From: CAYRQP01 sp964426545
GTDB lineage: Bacteria > Fermentibacterota > Fermentibacteria > Fermentibacterales > JCC-6
Assembly (NCBI GenBank): GCA_964426545.1
Contig: CAYRQP010000038.1
Coordinates: 1 to 5,670, forward strand
DNA length: 5,670 bases
Reading direction: 5' to 3'
The notes beneath the pieces are model-generated. The model ran no database searches, was not told where the DNA came from, and worked only from the letters and a program-made list of their open reading frames with translations. The translations under genes were made by a program, and so were the position numbers. Shown piece after piece: positions 1-5,664 of this stretch; the stretch's first letter is position 1, and each line of letters opens with the position of its first letter.

Positions 1-2
1 TG

Positions 3-176
3 GATAGAATAAGAACAAAACTACGAGAGACAAGCGAAACGACAATCAGTCTGGTGTTCCTTGTGATGAATTTGTAAAAACTCCTGAGAGAGGGGGCTGC
101 TTCGTGCGCTGCAAAAGTCTCTTCCCGGTTATTTATCCTATTTGGAGAAATTCAGGCGGAAACTATTGACCATTGA
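3..176 (+). pseudogene. Probable remnant of IS transposase C-terminus (left-truncated, in-frame TAA)
   Basis: A frame open from the window edge reads DRIRTKLRETSETTISLVFL, then VMNL, and meets TAA at 75-77. The same frame resumes directly with KLLREGAAS and stays open to TGA at 174-176. The pattern SLVFLVMNLxKLLRE resembles the C-terminal helix of IS5/IS1182-type DDE transposases as I remember them, where a charged residue such as Glu usually sits at the stop position; GAA to TAA would explain it. The catalytic DDE core would lie left of the window, so the identification rests on about 20 residues. Alternatives are a genuine transposase end at 77, or a chance open frame. No terminal inverted repeat was identified. 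The fragment suggests past IS insertion beside the propeller operon. Confidence 0.45.
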
Positions 177-194
177 ACATTATGCTGCTATAGA
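166..194 (+). promoter_or_regulatory. Candidate sigma-70-type promoter for the propeller operon
   Basis: TTGACC (166-171, five of six matches to TTGACA) is followed after 17 bases by TATAGA (189-194, four of six matches to TATAAT). Transcription would start near 201, giving a 5' leader of about 95 bases ahead of the ATG at 297. The -35 box overlaps the end of the transposase-like remnant, so the promoter may have come with the insertion; that is inference. Promoter consensus in this lineage is unknown. Confidence 0.4.
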
Positions 195-208
195 ATCGTT
201 TAAGAGAA

Positions 209-223
209 CCTGAATTGTTCAGG
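209..223. promoter_or_regulatory. Operator-like palindrome CCTGAA-N3-TTCAGG
   Basis: This is a perfect 6-bp inverted repeat with a 3-base spacer (TTG). It lies just downstream of the transcription start expected from the promoter at 166-194. The position suits a repressor site or a small leader hairpin. No regulator is encoded nearby, so a binding partner cannot be named. Confidence 0.3.
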
Positions 224-235
224 AAGCCCTAAATA

Positions 236-252
236 CAATATATTCTATATTG
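236..252. promoter_or_regulatory. AT-rich operator-like palindrome CAATATA-N3-TATATTG
   Basis: This is a perfect 7-bp inverted repeat with a 3-base spacer (TTC). Its centre is about 28 bp, or nearly three helical turns, from the centre of the palindrome at 209-223. It could be a second regulator site or overlap an alternative -10 region. AT-rich short palindromes also arise by chance, so support is modest. Confidence 0.25.
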
Positions 253-296
253 AATTACAAAAGAAAAAAACATGACAAATAAGATAAGGAGAAAAG

Positions 297-1508
297 ATGA
301 AACTCGTTTTTGTACTTTTGGCAGTATCTGCAATAACACTAGTTTATGCAGACTGGGAGAGCGTCGGTCCTGACGGGGGTCCTATTGATTTCATAGTACA
401 GTCCAATGTGAATCCGGATGTACTCTATGCAAATTCAGTTGCTTACACATGTAGATTTGTGAGATCCGATGACGGCGGGCTGACATGGACAAGAGCCGGA
501 GATTATGATCAATATTCCTACAGTATGGCAATAGGTCCAACCGATATTATTTATTCGGGCGGTATATCTACTGTCTATATCTCGACAGACGGTGCCGAAA
601 CATGGAATTCCGCCTATTTAGGGTCCAATGTCTATATGATGGATATCCTGTGCCACCCCACGGATTCTGCTGTTGTGTATGCAACCGGAAAAATCTATGA
701 CTCAGGAACCTGGAACCTCTACTATTTCAAGAGTGAAGATTGCGGTGAAAACTGGTCCATGGCAGAATTGCTGAGCGATGCAAGCGGCTCGTCAATAGCA
801 TTTTCAGAGTCTGCTCCCGATACTATCTATATTGGTGCTATGCTTGGCTCATTCAGTGGCGGCTTGCTCTATAAATCCACGGACGGAGGAAGTTCTTTTG
901 CGGACATAACACCTGCTGAATTCTCTTCTGACTACGAAACACATTCGATTGCAGTACACCCTGATGATCCTGATATACTGTGCGTGTCCAACCGTTATCA
1001 TATGTATCGTTCCGCTGACGGCGGAAGCACCTGGACGGAAGTGGAATCCAGTACTGTTTATGACCTTGTCTGGTCGACTGCCAATACAGATGTTGTGTAC
1101 GGTTCAAGTGACACTGCTGTTTACTACAGTACAGACGGCGGAAACACATGGGATTATTCTTCCGACCCGGAAAGCGGAAGATATGAGACGATGGTTGCAA
1201 GCTCTGCAGCCGGCACAGATGCCTGGACAGGTGCCGAACCCGGGCTTTATATGACGGAGGATGGTGGAATATCCTGGACCGCTGTTACCGAAGGCATGAA
1301 TATCGGGACAGTTGCAGCTCTGGAACGGGCATTCTCAAATCCGTCGAGGATGTATCTCTCGATGGAGGATGTTGGTGTCTTTCTGACTGATGACAGCGGG
1401 GAAAACTGGACTAAACTGGATACCCTTCTCGACTGCGGGGATATCTGTGCATTTGCCGTTTCGAGCACAGACCCCGATTATGTATATGCTCTGGAAGGAG
1501 CCGGTTGA
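297..1508 (+). CDS. Secreted Asp-box (BNR-type) beta-propeller protein, N-terminal part, ended by an in-frame UGA
   Basis: The start is well supported: AAGGAG at 286-291 lies 5 bases before the ATG, and residues 1-18 form a Sec signal peptide with likely cleavage after VYA. The mature part is built of repeats about 45 residues long, each carrying an Asp-box of the form S/T-x-D-x-G-x-x-W. Copies start at residues 57, 96, 146, 194 (Phe replaces Trp), 239, 278, 320 and 364. Asp-boxes mark beta-propellers such as sialidase-like, sortilin-like and YVTN/BNR-like proteins. I see no sialidase RIP motif or catalytic set, so a binding or scaffold role is more likely than glycosidase activity. The frame stops at UGA (codon 404) in a loop before the next Asp-box and then continues open to 2537. 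If UGA terminates, the 403-residue product would be exported by Sec but would lack the C-terminal sorting domain and probably stay in the periplasm. Confidence 0.85.
   Translation: MKLVFVLLAVSAITLVYADWESVGPDGGPIDFIVQSNVNPDVLYANSVAYTCRFVRSDDGGLTWTRAGDYDQYSYSMAIGPTDIIYSGGISTVYISTDGAETWNSAYLGSNVYMMDILCHPTDSAVVYATGKIYDSGTWNLYYFKSEDCGENWSMAELLSDASGSSIAFSESAPDTIYIGAMLGSFSGGLLYKSTDGGSSFADITPAEFSSDYETHSIAVHPDDPDILCVSNRYHMYRSADGGSTWTEVESSTVYDLVWSTANTDVVYGSSDTAVYYSTDGGNTWDYSSDPESGRYETMVASSAAGTDAWTGAEPGLYMTEDGGISWTAVTEGMNIGTVAALERAFSNPSRMYLSMEDVGVFLTDDSGENWTKLDTLLDCGDICAFAVSSTDPDYVYALEGAG
1506..1508 (+). other. Isolated in-frame UGA inside a continuous 746-codon frame
   Basis: The codon falls between EGAG and GDGQLFLSTDGG, in a glycine-rich loop leading to the ninth Asp-box. 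The frame does not change across it, and repeat spacing is kept (Asp-boxes at residues 364 and 412, 48 apart). One base change would give GGA (Gly), CGA or AGA (Arg), or TGG (Trp); glycine suits the context best. The base after UGA is G, which is not the typical leaky context. The complete genes at 2537 and 4624 and the end of this frame stop with TAA, TAG and TAA respectively, so UGA is not used as the final stop of any of the large genes here. Confidence 0.85.
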
Positions 1509-1535
1509 GGGGATGGACAGCTCTTTCTGAGCACA

Positions 1536-1550
1536 GACGGAGGTTCCGTC
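1536..1550 (+). other. Perfect small hairpin downstream of the in-frame UGA
   Basis: GACGGA (1536-1541) pairs perfectly with TCCGTC (1545-1550) around a GGT loop, starting 27 bases after the UGA. Bacterial SECIS elements sit at a similar distance and have G/U-containing apical loops, so the geometry is within range. The same bases encode the conserved Asp-box TDGGSVW, whose codons are naturally GGA/GAC-rich, so the hairpin may be a by-product of the repeat. No selenocysteine genes are in the window. Confidence 0.2.
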
Positions 1551-1775
1551 TGGACGGAAATCGATTCTTATTTCGACAATGGTGCAGACCTTGTAATCCA
1601 CCCCTTCGATGACAATACACTTTGGGCAGGCGGTGCTGCGCTCGACACTGCAGGTACAAGCTACATATTCTCAGTAGTCAAGACAACAGATGCCGGTGCG
1701 TCCTGGGACAGATTCGATATAGGCACGGAAGAAGGAACGCTATTTACTCTCGCAATCAACCCTGTTAATACCGAT

Positions 1776-2537
1776 ATGGTCTATGCTGGCGGGCACGAAT
1801 CTGGATATTCCGTTATCTACAGAACCAATGACGGGGGCTTAAACTGGTCGAAACTCGCAGTTTCGGGGTTGACCGGATATGTATATGACCTGGTGGTTGA
1901 CCCCTTCGCACCGCATATCATCTTTGCAGCAACCCACAGTGGAGTCTTTATCTCATTCAACTTTGGGGACACCTGGACACAGTGCGACCCAGGGATAGGC
2001 GGAACTCAGGCTCTGCTTCTTACATATCCGACGGACTACTTCCCGACTATCTATGCAGGAACTGAAAACAACGGAGTGTGGTACAGCACGGACGGCGGAA
2101 ACAACTGGTATGAAATGAACACGGGGCTCGATGACGATTATGTCGGATGCTTGACAATCGATGATGGTAATTACCTTCTTGCGGGAACAGATGCATATGC
2201 AGCCTACAGGTGGAATATCCTGACCGGTACGGCTGAAAACTCATCACTGCATCTCGACCGCTTTGCCTTTAATGTCACGCCTAATCCTGCCTTCGGTTCT
2301 ATGTCCATCAATTATAGTCTGTCAGCTCCCGCTGAAGTGGAAATAGATGTCTATGATCTGCAGGGCAGACTCGTTGCAACTGTATTCGAAGGACCCCGGC
2401 AGTCCGGTTCGCACAATGAACTGTGGCAGGCTACTGATGACAACGGTAACGGTCTTGCAGGTGGAATCTACTTCTGCCGATTGACGACGGCGGGATATAC
2501 GCAGTCGAAAAAAATCATTCTGATTGGAGCGGAATAA
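1776..2537 (+). CDS. C-terminal part of the Asp-box propeller protein with T9SS-type sorting domain (continuation after UGA)
   Basis: Given as the first ATG-started segment, but the homologous sequence begins directly after the UGA, at 1509. The ATG at 1776 is codon 494 of the full frame, lies inside a repeat (NTDMVYAGG) and has no Shine-Dalgarno, so an independent start is unlikely. Counting from the full frame, Asp-boxes continue at residues 412, 463, 510, 553 (degenerate, SFNFGDTW) and 597, making 13 in all. Residues about 655-746 form a FlgD-Ig/T9SS type A-like C-terminal domain: FNVTPNPAFG, VYDLQGRLVATV, LAGGIYFCRL and the basic end SKKIILIGAE. Such domains direct cargo through the Por/T9SS translocon and are usually trimmed or anchored at the surface. 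Without readthrough this half has no signal peptide and would not be exported. The stop TAA overlaps the next gene's ATG. Confidence 0.7.
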   Translation: MVYAGGHESGYSVIYRTNDGGLNWSKLAVSGLTGYVYDLVVDPFAPHIIFAATHSGVFISFNFGDTWTQCDPGIGGTQALLLTYPTDYFPTIYAGTENNGVWYSTDGGNNWYEMNTGLDDDYVGCLTIDDGNYLLAGTDAYAAYRWNILTGTAENSSLHLDRFAFNVTPNPAFGSMSINYSLSAPAEVEIDVYDLQGRLVATVFEGPRQSGSHNELWQATDDNGNGLAGGIYFCRLTTAGYTQSKKIILIGAE

Positions 2538-4381
2538 TGATAAACCGAATTGCATATCTATTAGTTCTACTGATGTTTGCTGTTTCCTACGGGGACGAGG
2601 CAACCCAGACTGACTGGACGGGCGGAGACGGTATCTCCGGTCCCGTATTCATCTGGGGAGATACCTTCGACGACGCTGATTCAGTAAACTGGCAGGGAGA
2701 AGCAGGTGTTCTGTCCCTGGATCTGACACCGATAACTCCATCGGAGCACGAAGTAGGGGAAGGATTATATGCAGCATATTACGGTGAATCCTTCGACATA
2801 GATGGTGACGGTGACATGGATATCCTCGGTTCCGGCTACAATAACCTTACCTGGTGGGAGAATGAGGATGGAGCAGGGACGGTCTGGGATGAACATCTGA
2901 TTACTGATTACACTTTCTATGCTGTGAGCTGTGTCGCAGCTGATTTAGACAACGATGGTGACCTGGACATCATAGCTGCGAATAATGAATATGGATCTTA
3001 TGAACTCGCCTGGTTCGAGAATAAGAACGGCTATGGTATAGATTGGGATGAACACACTATTTCCGGTACTATCTCGGCTCCGTATTTCTGTCAGGTGGGA
3101 AACATAAACGGTGACGACTATGTCGATGTAATATGTACTACCTTTTATGATTCTGAAGTCATCTGGTTTCAGAATCTTGCAGGTGGAAGCGCATGGTATG
3201 AGCGCAGCGTTGCTACATCTATTACGTATCCGCTTTGTTGCCGAAGTGCGGATATCGATGGCGACGGCGATATCGATGTGCTGGGGGTTTCGGCAGGAAA
3301 TGAAGATATTCTCTGGTGGGAGAATGAAGACGGTAGCGGGACAGTCTGGGATGAACATCTGATAGACGGAGAATTTGAAGGTGCCCGTTCATGTACTGCC
3401 GTCGATATCAACGGTGACGGATATATCGATGTTCTTGCAGTGGGGATCAGTGGTGAAGAACTTACTTGGTGGGAGAATGAGAACGGTACCGGAACTGACT
3501 GGGACGAACATCTAATATCTGATGGGTACGACAACTGCTACTACTGTTGTGCGGAAGACATCAACAATGACGGTTATATGGATGCTGTAGTAGTTATTGA
3601 CAGTGACAATGTGATTGTATGGTGGGAGAACACTGACGGAACGGGACTCATCTGGTCGGAAAGTGTGGTCACTGAACTCAGCGATGCCCGTTTCTGTGCA
3701 ACCGGTGATATTTCCGGTTCAGGTTATCCCGATATTATTGGAACTGACTGCAATTACGGGCTGTTCTGGTATGATGTTGTAGCTTATGCATCAGACGGAT
3801 GGCTGGAATCGAGCATTCTCGAAATACCGCTTCCCCCTGATGAAGAAATCGATTGGGGAACGCTCGAATGGTCTTCGATGGAGCCCGGCCCTTCCAATAT
3901 AACAGTTCAGGTAAAGGGTTCTGACAATCCCGCTTCAATGGGAACATGGTACCCGGAGTTTACATCATCAGGCGGCGACATCGGCACATATCTTGCTGAG
4001 ACTGACAATTTCTTCCAATACAGGGTATTGCTGGAAACTGTAATTCCCGTCATTTCCCCTACACTCTTTGACATAACCGCATCATACGACCTTGTAAGCG
4101 GTATAGAAGGTGGGATTACTCCCACGGGTTATTCCCTGCTTCCTGTAGTGCCCAATCCTTCAGCAGGTAACATCTGTGTGGACTTCATGCTTCCGGAAAC
4201 CGCAGGGGTCGAACTCACCCTGTTCGATATGTCAGGGAGAATAATCGAAAGCATTTCTCTTGATGAATTGGAAGCAGGAGTTCATTCAGTTAGTCTAGAT
4301 GGACTTACAGCCGGCTCCTACGTCGTGCAGATGAAGTCCGGCAGCTTCGAAGCAAGCGAACGGCTGACAGTAATCAGGTAA
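2537..4381 (+). CDS. Secreted FG-GAP/VCBS seven-bladed propeller protein with T9SS-type C-terminal domain
   Basis: The ATG shares one base with the preceding TAA (TAATG). GGAG at 2526-2529 lies 7 bases upstream, so translation is probably coupled to the Asp-box gene. Residues 1-19 are a signal peptide (likely cut after SYG). Seven repeats of 49-53 residues carry calcium-loop motifs of DxDxDGxxD type starting at residues 87, 136, 189, 239, 290, 341 and 391; the third and seventh are weakened. Most end in a W(W/F)EN-DG-G-xxWDEH hallmark. Seven copies predict an integrin-alpha-like seven-bladed propeller, usually a binding module. Residues about 415-520 are a beta-rich domain (WGTLEW, QYRVLLET) that I cannot name. 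Residues about 530-614 are a T9SS type A sorting domain: LLPVVPNPSAGN, LTLFDMSGRIIES, LTAGSYVVQM and a basic end. The likely location is the cell surface or outside the cell. Ligand unknown. Confidence 0.88.
   Translation: MINRIAYLLVLLMFAVSYGDEATQTDWTGGDGISGPVFIWGDTFDDADSVNWQGEAGVLSLDLTPITPSEHEVGEGLYAAYYGESFDIDGDGDMDILGSGYNNLTWWENEDGAGTVWDEHLITDYTFYAVSCVAADLDNDGDLDIIAANNEYGSYELAWFENKNGYGIDWDEHTISGTISAPYFCQVGNINGDDYVDVICTTFYDSEVIWFQNLAGGSAWYERSVATSITYPLCCRSADIDGDGDIDVLGVSAGNEDILWWENEDGSGTVWDEHLIDGEFEGARSCTAVDINGDGYIDVLAVGISGEELTWWENENGTGTDWDEHLISDGYDNCYYCCAEDINNDGYMDAVVVIDSDNVIVWWENTDGTGLIWSESVVTELSDARFCATGDISGSGYPDIIGTDCNYGLFWYDVVAYASDGWLESSILEIPLPPDEEIDWGTLEWSSMEPGPSNITVQVKGSDNPASMGTWYPEFTSSGGDIGTYLAETDNFFQYRVLLETVIPVISPTLFDITASYDLVSGIEGGITPTGYSLLPVVPNPSAGNICVDFMLPETAGVELTLFDMSGRIIESISLDELEAGVHSVSLDGLTAGSYVVQMKSGSFEASERLTVIR
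2851..2901 (+). repeat. Blade-encoding DNA repeat, copy 1 (WWENEDGxGTVWDEHLI)
   Basis: This 51-base segment encodes the end of propeller blade 1 and matches 3313-3363 at 44 of 51 positions. Most differences are third-base changes, plus one Ala/Ser codon. The similarity at DNA level indicates fairly recent duplication or gene conversion among blades, or strong constraint. It could also allow recombination between copies. Confidence 0.7.
3313..3363 (+). repeat. Blade-encoding DNA repeat, copy 2
   Basis: This is the same unit in blade 4, closest to the copy at 2851-2901 (44 of 51 bases). The two are 462 bases apart, exactly 154 codons, so recombination between them would remove three whole blades in frame. 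Confidence 0.7.
3466..3516 (+). repeat. Blade-encoding DNA repeat, copy 3 (more diverged)
   Basis: This is the equivalent unit in blade 5, encoding TWWENENGTGTDWDEHLI. It is clearly related at DNA level to the copies at 2851 and 3313 but more diverged. The distance from copy 2 is 153 bases (51 codons), the blade period. Confidence 0.6.
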
Positions 4382-4438
4382 TAATTAGGGACACCATAGA
4401 ATAGCCGCCTGTCACCAATTATATGGTGTCCCTAATTA
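4382..4438. repeat. Perfect 17-bp inverted repeat with GGGACACC/GGTGTCCC core (REP-like element, possible terminator)
   Basis: Arms at 4382-4398 and 4422-4438 are perfect reverse complements around a 23-base loop. The left arm begins on the base after the FG-GAP gene's TAA. From memory, palindromes with this core (TTAGGGACACCATA and its complement) occur near IS200-like REP-associated tyrosine transposases (RAYT, Y1 family) in many bacteria; this was not checked against a database. No such transposase is in the window. The hairpin could also terminate or protect the operon transcript, but no run of T follows, so a classical intrinsic terminator is not shown. A weaker competing pairing (CACCA 4413-4417 with TGGTG 4424-4428) lies inside it. 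Confidence 0.75.
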
Positions 4439-4443
4439 ATTCA

Positions 4444-4455
4444 TCCCGTACGGGA
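4444..4455. promoter_or_regulatory. 12-bp perfect palindrome TCCCGTACGGGA
   Basis: This self-complementary site sits 6 bases beyond the large inverted repeat, in the 242-bp gap before the membrane-protein gene. It could be a dimeric regulator site. As RNA it would form only a very short stem, so a terminator role is weak. The rest of the gap (4456-4623) shows no gene and no convincing promoter; the best guess is TTGCCG at 4523 with TATGAT at 4544, 15 bases apart. Confidence 0.25.
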
Positions 4456-4623
4456 AAATTTCACTGTACAATTCGTTATCGAACCGTGAAGATTAGAATT
4501 GTCACTTCTATATTACTCGGTTTTGCCGATGGCATTACTGAATTATGATGATTTCAAATAGTTTGAAAAATAATCGCTTCTTCTCGGGAGATGTTTCTGA
4601 AGTGGAAAGACATATATTAGTGT

Positions 4624-5475
4624 ATGATGGTTGAATTCAGGAAAGAACCCACCCGCCTGCTCGAAGAGCATCAGATTACCCCGGAGAAGTACATTACCTG
4701 GACTATAAGCCGCTTCAGGAAACGGGTTTACCAATCCGGTGCAGTTGTTTCAGCGATATTCTTTGTCTTCCTGCTCGTTATTGCATTCAAAACTCAGGCA
4801 GAACCAGGCAGTACTCCGGGTATATTCTGGTACATAGTTGCGGTCGATATACTAATGACATCACTCTTTCTCGGGGTTGCAGTATCCTGGTTGAACGGAA
4901 CATCTTCATCTCAGGGAACGGGGGAGAATAACCTCCCGCAGGGGTATCAATCCATAGGTCTACTAAACTATACGAGTGAGAAATTCATGAGTAAGATATC
5001 AGAGAGAGAATGGCTCCGCATTGCTGCATTCGATCTGGATACTTTCCGCAGAAAAGAAGCGGAACGGAATAAAAAGCCTGATTATTCAGTCGAGTATGTT
5101 GAAAAACTCGAAAGGCACAAGAAGACTTTTCTCCGGTTAGGAATACTATCTCTAATCACCATAGTACTATTGACTGCCGCCTGTGTTCTTCTGCCGCCAT
5201 TGTCATTGTCTGAAGTGTCACCTACGCGAGTTCCTCTGCTGATAGCATTCACCGCTCTTTACTGTATAATGATAACAGGATTTCATGGGCGGGTGTTTCT
5301 ATATGCAATGATAGGTTTCATAACCCGCAGGATAAAAGTGGAGGGTGAATATGCCGAGGCTCTTACATACCGGGGAAAAGGTGCTATCCTCTGGTCAGTC
5401 ATCTTGATGCTTCTCATAGCGGTCAACTATGTCGGGTTTATGATAGTTCCCGCTGCGTTCTTTTCGGCTCATTAG
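4624..5475 (+). CDS. Integral membrane protein of unknown function, about five TM segments
   Basis: The 283-residue product is not recognised as a known family. A stop codon at 4618-4620 in the same frame limits the start to ATG 4624 or the adjacent ATG 4627. The only purine-rich candidate site, GGAAAGA at 4604-4610, is 13 bases upstream of 4624, so initiation looks weak. Hydrophobic segments lie at about residues 39-56, 67-90, 170-190, 203-221 and 253-279. A basic N-terminal region (RFRKR, 30-34) and a charged 91-169 loop with a helical Lys/Glu/Arg-rich stretch (141-168) suggest the N-terminus and this large loop are cytoplasmic and the C-terminus is outside. No catalytic motif, nucleotide-binding loop or transporter signature is visible. 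It is separated from the propeller operon by the inverted repeat and is probably its own transcription unit. Confidence 0.8.
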   Translation: MMVEFRKEPTRLLEEHQITPEKYITWTISRFRKRVYQSGAVVSAIFFVFLLVIAFKTQAEPGSTPGIFWYIVAVDILMTSLFLGVAVSWLNGTSSSQGTGENNLPQGYQSIGLLNYTSEKFMSKISEREWLRIAAFDLDTFRRKEAERNKKPDYSVEYVEKLERHKKTFLRLGILSLITIVLLTAACVLLPPLSLSEVSPTRVPLLIAFTALYCIMITGFHGRVFLYAMIGFITRRIKVEGEYAEALTYRGKGAILWSVILMLLIAVNYVGFMIVPAAFFSAH

Positions 5476-5480
5476 ATTGA

Positions 5481-5664
5481 ATTGGAAACATCAACAAGAC
5501 GATATGCTTAGGAATAACGATAAATAGATGTTATATATTAAAGAGAATTGCAATGCATGAAGCTATGAAGAAATATACGGAAATTTATACTCATGTGTCT
5601 AAAAGAGCAATAGATGGTCAAGTCCCCAGAGTGGTGTAAAAACATTTTCATCCCGATTTCCTAA
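5481..5664 (+). pseudogene. Degraded C-terminal remnant of a tyrosine recombinase (integrase), frameshifted
   Basis: The frame open from 5481 to TAA at 5637-5639 includes HEAMKKYTEIYTHVSKRAID. This closely matches the tail of XerC/D-like integrases (LGHxSxKTTEIYTHVSxxAI). TEIYTHV holds the nucleophilic Tyr at codon 5586-5588, and a His lies 10 residues before it, against the family's usual 9. After RAID the frame gives GQVPRVV, but shifting by one base at 5616 gives VKSPEW, like the usual IKSPLD ending, and runs to TAA at 5662-5664. Upstream, the Arg-Lys-His-Arg catalytic boxes are missing; only a faint CYILKRIAMH resembles RYIQELLGH. It is therefore a short, inactive relic. No ribosome-binding site or credible complete gene is present in 5476-5670. 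Confidence 0.55.

Noticed and set aside
853..1200. Long minus-strand open frames opposite the propeller genes (also near 2945-3534)
   Set aside because: They lie wholly opposite well-supported repeat-protein genes, have low-complexity or implausible translations, and are explained by codon composition of the repeats.
297..1508. Sialidase function for the Asp-box protein
   Set aside because: Asp-boxes occur in many propellers; no RIP motif or arginine-triad/nucleophile-Tyr arrangement typical of sialidases could be identified.
1776..2537. A separate gene starting at ATG 1776
   Set aside because: The ATG lies inside a repeat with no Shine-Dalgarno, and the same frame carries Asp-box repeats back to 1509, so this is the continuation of the gene begun at 297.
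297..2537. UGA read as tryptophan (mycoplasma-like code)
   Set aside because: Trp is encoded by TGG many times across all the genes, with only one internal TGA; a UGA=Trp lineage would show many.
4440..4448. Direct repeat TTCATCCCG at 4440-4448 and 5647-5655 as possible attachment sites
   Set aside because: Nine bases is expected by chance in this length, the flanks do not match, and nothing else marks an element boundary.
4591..4620. A nine-codon leader peptide (ATG TTT CTG ... TAG) before the membrane-protein gene
   Set aside because: Its GGGAG directly abuts the ATG, too close for a Shine-Dalgarno, and it contains no run of regulatory codons or attenuator-like structure.
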